Assembly: GCA_016867615.1 (NCBI GenBank)
Contig: VGJG01000070.1
Span: forward strand, 1 to 7,451
From: Candidatus Aminicenantota bacterium
GTDB taxonomy: Bacteria > Acidobacteriota > Aminicenantia > Aminicenantales > JAFGAV01
Direction: 5' to 3'
DNA length: 7,451 bases
Shown piece after piece: positions 5,821 through 7,451 of this stretch; within the stretch, counting starts at the first letter, position 1, and each line of letters opens with the position of its first letter. The position numbers and the translations under genes were made by a program. Below the pieces are notes generated by a model. It searched no databases and was not told the DNA's origin. It was given only the letters and a program-made list of their open reading frames with translations.

Positions 5821-7155
5821 ATGAAACCCCGGACGGACGAACACACCCCCCTGGCCGAGCGCATGAGGCCGCGCGGCCTGGAGCGCTTCTACGGCCAGGA
5901 GCACCTCCTCGGGCCGGGAAAGCTCCTCACCGAGCTCATCGAGGCCGGGCGGCTCGTATCGCTCATCTTCTGGGGCCCTCCGGGCTCGGGCAAGACCACC
6001 CTGGCCTCGATGCTGGCCGAGCGCTTCGAGCTCGCGACCGTGTTCTTCAGCGCCGTGCTCTCCGGGATCAAGGAGGTAAAGGGGGTCATGGCCGAGGCCG
6101 AGCAGCAGAAAAGGCTCCTCGGCCGTCCGCTGGTGATCTTCGTCGACGAGATCCACCGCTTCAACAAGGCCCAGCAGGCGGCCTTCCTGCCCTACGTGGA
6201 GAAGGGCGACGTCATCCTCTTCGGCTCCACGACCGAGAACCCGTCCTTCGAGGTCATCGCCCCGTTGCTGTCGCGGATGAAGGTTCTCGTCCTCAACCCG
6301 CTCTCCGAGGAGGCCCTGACCCGCGTCCTGGAGGACGCCCTCCGGGACGAAGAGCGCGGGCTGGGCCGGTTGGGCCTGGAGCTGGAGGGAGAGGCCAGGA
6401 AGATGATCGTCGACACGGCCAACGGCGACGCCCGGCGGGCGCTGAACGCCCTGGAGATCGCCGCCAGCCTGGCCCGCTCGGGAAAGATCACTCCGGCCGA
6501 CGTCCAGGAGGCGCTCCAGAAGCGCATCCTCCTCTACGACAAGAGCGGCGAGGAGCACTTCAACCTCATCTCCGCCCTCCACAAGAGCCTGCGGAACAGC
6601 GACGCCGACGCCTCCCTCTACTGGCTGGCGCGGATGCTCCATGCCGGAGAGGACCCGCTGTACATCGCCCGGCGGCTCGTCCGCTTCGCCTCGGAGGACG
6701 TGGGGCTGGCCGATCCGCAGGCCCTGGCCGTCACGCTGTGGGCCAAGGACGCCTACGATTTCCTCGGGTCCCCCGAGGGCGAGCTGGCCCTGGCAGAGGC
6801 CGTCGTCTACCTGGCCGCCGCTCCCAAGAGCAACCGGGTCTACGCCGCCTACGAGAAGGTGAAGAGCGAGGTGGAAAAAAGCCCTTTCGAGCCCGTGCCC
6901 CTGCACATCCGGAACGCCGTCACGGCCCTGATGAAGGACGTCGGCTACGGAAAAGGCTACGCCTACGCACACGATTTCGCCGAGGGAACGACCGACATGG
7001 AGACCATGCCCGAGCGGCTGCGCGGCCGGCGCTACTACGTGCCCGGCGTCATGGGCCGGGAAGCCGACGTCAAAAAGCGCCTGGAATGGTGGGCGGAGAC
7101 AAAGGAAAAAATCCGGCGGAAGAAGGAGGCGGGAGCGGAGACGAAGGAGTCCTGA
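5821..7155 (+). CDS. rarA: Replication-associated recombination protein RarA (MgsA)
   Basis: A 444-residue AAA+ ATPase of the RarA/MgsA/WRNIP1 family, which acts as a tetramer at stalled replication forks and DNA ends. Visible motifs are Walker A GPPGSGKT (52-59), Walker B VIFVDE (105-110) followed by IHRFN, sensor 1 around GSTTENPSF (135-143), arginine finger R152 in LLSRMK, and sensor 2 region DARRALN (203-209). The C-terminal oligomerisation part follows from about residue 241 (EEHFNLISALHKS), with the diagnostic HIRNA near 362 and YGKGYAYAHDF near 380. Length matches the family. ATG 5821 is preferred over the in-frame ATG 5803, which overlaps the promoter; GAGGG (about 5813-5817) is a close but usable ribosome-binding site. 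It is divergent from merR and convergent with the 58-codon gene. Confidence 0.97.
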   Translation: MKPRTDEHTPLAERMRPRGLERFYGQEHLLGPGKLLTELIEAGRLVSLIFWGPPGSGKTTLASMLAERFELATVFFSAVLSGIKEVKGVMAEAEQQKRLLGRPLVIFVDEIHRFNKAQQAAFLPYVEKGDVILFGSTTENPSFEVIAPLLSRMKVLVLNPLSEEALTRVLEDALRDEERGLGRLGLELEGEARKMIVDTANGDARRALNALEIAASLARSGKITPADVQEALQKRILLYDKSGEEHFNLISALHKSLRNSDADASLYWLARMLHAGEDPLYIARRLVRFASEDVGLADPQALAVTLWAKDAYDFLGSPEGELALAEAVVYLAAAPKSNRVYAAYEKVKSEVEKSPFEPVPLHIRNAVTALMKDVGYGKGYAYAHDFAEGTTDMETMPERLRGRRYYVPGVMGREADVKKRLEWWAETKEKIRRKKEAGAETKES

Positions 7156-7162
7156 GCGGGCC

Positions 7163-7339
7163 TCAGTCCTCGGCCTTGTCCTTGTCCCGGACGAGGTAAT
7201 AGACTTCCCAGCTGATGTCCGTGGCCAGGCAGTCCAGGCAGGATTTGGCCGTCGTGGCCAGCTCCTCGTCGGCGAGCTTGTCCTTGATGAGGGTCTTGAC
7301 CTTTTTCTTGATCTTGTAGAGCAGGATGTAGTTGACCAT
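7163..7339 (-). CDS. Small lysine-rich CxxC protein (58 aa), unknown function
   Basis: A complete 58-residue reading frame with ATG at 7339 and TGA at 7165-7163. The protein begins MVNYILLYKIKKKVKTLIKD, continues with an acidic helix-like part, has a CxxC pair (C34, C37 in SCLDCL) and ends SWEVYYLVRDKDKAED. Its codons are strongly GC-ending like the neighbours (for example AAG, CTC, GAC, GCC), which supports real coding, while other frames here look like noise. It would be a cytoplasmic, mostly helical protein; one CxxC could bind a metal only as a dimer, or be redox active. I do not recognise a family. No Shine-Dalgarno sequence is visible, but a promoter candidate lies just upstream. It is convergent with rarA, with 7 bases between stops. 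Confidence 0.72.
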   Translation of the reverse strand: MVNYILLYKIKKKVKTLIKDKLADEELATTAKSCLDCLATDISWEVYYLVRDKDKAED

Positions 7340-7354
7340 TTTGATAAGGTTTGT

Positions 7355-7384
7355 ATGTTATCACGATCGCCGGATCGATGTAAA
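7355..7384 (-). promoter_or_regulatory. Candidate promoter of the 58-aa gene
   Basis: On the minus strand, TTTACA (plus-strand 7379-7384, five of six matches to TTGACA) is followed by an 18-bp spacer and TAACAT (7355-7360, four of six). Transcription near 7348 would leave a leader of about 9 bases. The spacer contains the inverted repeat CGATC-GCCG-GATCG (7364-7377), which could be an operator. Confidence 0.4.
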
Positions 7385-7411
7385 GAGGCTGCCAAGCGCG
7401 GGCGGCGGATA

Positions 7412-7440
7412 TTGAGGAGCCCGGTCGGAATTGATATGAT
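7412..7440 (+). promoter_or_regulatory. Outward promoter at right edge
   Basis: TTGAGG (7412-7417), a 17-bp spacer and TATGAT (7435-7440, five of six) make a good housekeeping-type promoter pointing out of the window. It implies a plus-strand gene beyond base 7451, divergent from the 58-aa gene. Confidence 0.5.
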
Positions 7441-7451
7441 GAACCGAAGAT

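Noticed and set aside
5691..5864. N-terminal extension of the MerR protein up to base 5864
   Set aside because: The extension is not MerR-like, overlaps the rarA start and promoter, and lies upstream of the likely merR promoter.
7152..7166. CTGAG-CGGGC-CTCAG hairpin between rarA and the 58-aa gene as a bidirectional terminator
   Set aside because: The stem is only 5 bp and neither strand has a T-run after it.
5199..7199. Plus-strand reading of 666 codons overlapping rarA in another frame
   Set aside because: It passes through the tRNA and antisense to merR, and is Arg/Gly/Pro-rich noise; the rarA frame has all AAA+ motifs.
5194..7395. Minus-strand reading of 733 codons across rarA, merR and the tRNA
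   Set aside because: It runs opposite rarA and through the tRNA gene, with low-complexity sequence and no domain; GC bias explains the lack of stops.
1..7451. CRISPR array, insertion sequence, integron or phage genes
   Set aside because: No regularly spaced repeats, transposase or integrase motifs, or terminal inverted repeats were seen; the tRNA has no visible duplicated 3' end that would mark an attachment site.

Overview
The window is a gene-dense stretch of a high-G+C bacterial chromosome. No phage, transposon, plasmid or CRISPR signature is visible. The host is probably Gram-negative: there is a candidate outer-membrane-type lipoprotein and a single-pass inner-membrane protein with a large exported domain. 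The lineage cannot be fixed from the sequence. An Acidobacteriota/Aminicenantota-like or Desulfobacterota-like host would fit the gene content and the RarA, SurE and DUF3014 sequences, but that is only an impression.

Layout, left to right. Bases 1-510 hold no confident gene, but they carry several strong inverted repeats, densest at 341-450. A plus-strand operon follows, driven by an extended -10 promoter (TGCTATAAT at 515-523). It encodes a NYN-LOTUS putative ribonuclease/RNA-binding protein (563-1318), a DUF4097 beta-helix lipoprotein (1323-2114) and a DUF3014 membrane-anchored protein (2142-2948). The last gene meets a minus-strand unit with the two stop codons abutting exactly (TGATCA). 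Read in its own direction, the minus-strand unit runs: short MerR-type regulator (5690-5325), tRNA-Pro with anticodon GGG (5305-5229), small cupin (5175-4828), SurE nucleotidase (4806-4012) and a PflX/COG1313-type radical SAM protein (3965-2949). All gaps are 19-53 bp, so one transcript is plausible.

Divergent from merR is rarA (5821-7155), whose likely promoter is a second copy of TGCTATAAT. After rarA, only 7 bp separate its stop from the stop of a convergent 58-codon gene (7339-7163, minus strand) that encodes a small Lys-rich CxxC protein. The last 110 bases look like a divergent promoter region, with one promoter for the small gene and one (TTGAGG-17 bp-TATGAT) pointing out of the right edge.

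Functionally this is mostly housekeeping: replication-fork maintenance (RarA), nucleotide/survival phosphatase (SurE), a tRNA and a regulator. Four proteins have poorly understood roles: the NYN-LOTUS protein with its two envelope partners, the COG1313 radical SAM protein and the 58-aa protein. I do not see a complete new defence or biosynthetic system. The best leads are the NYN-LOTUS/envelope operon and the overlooked 58-aa gene.
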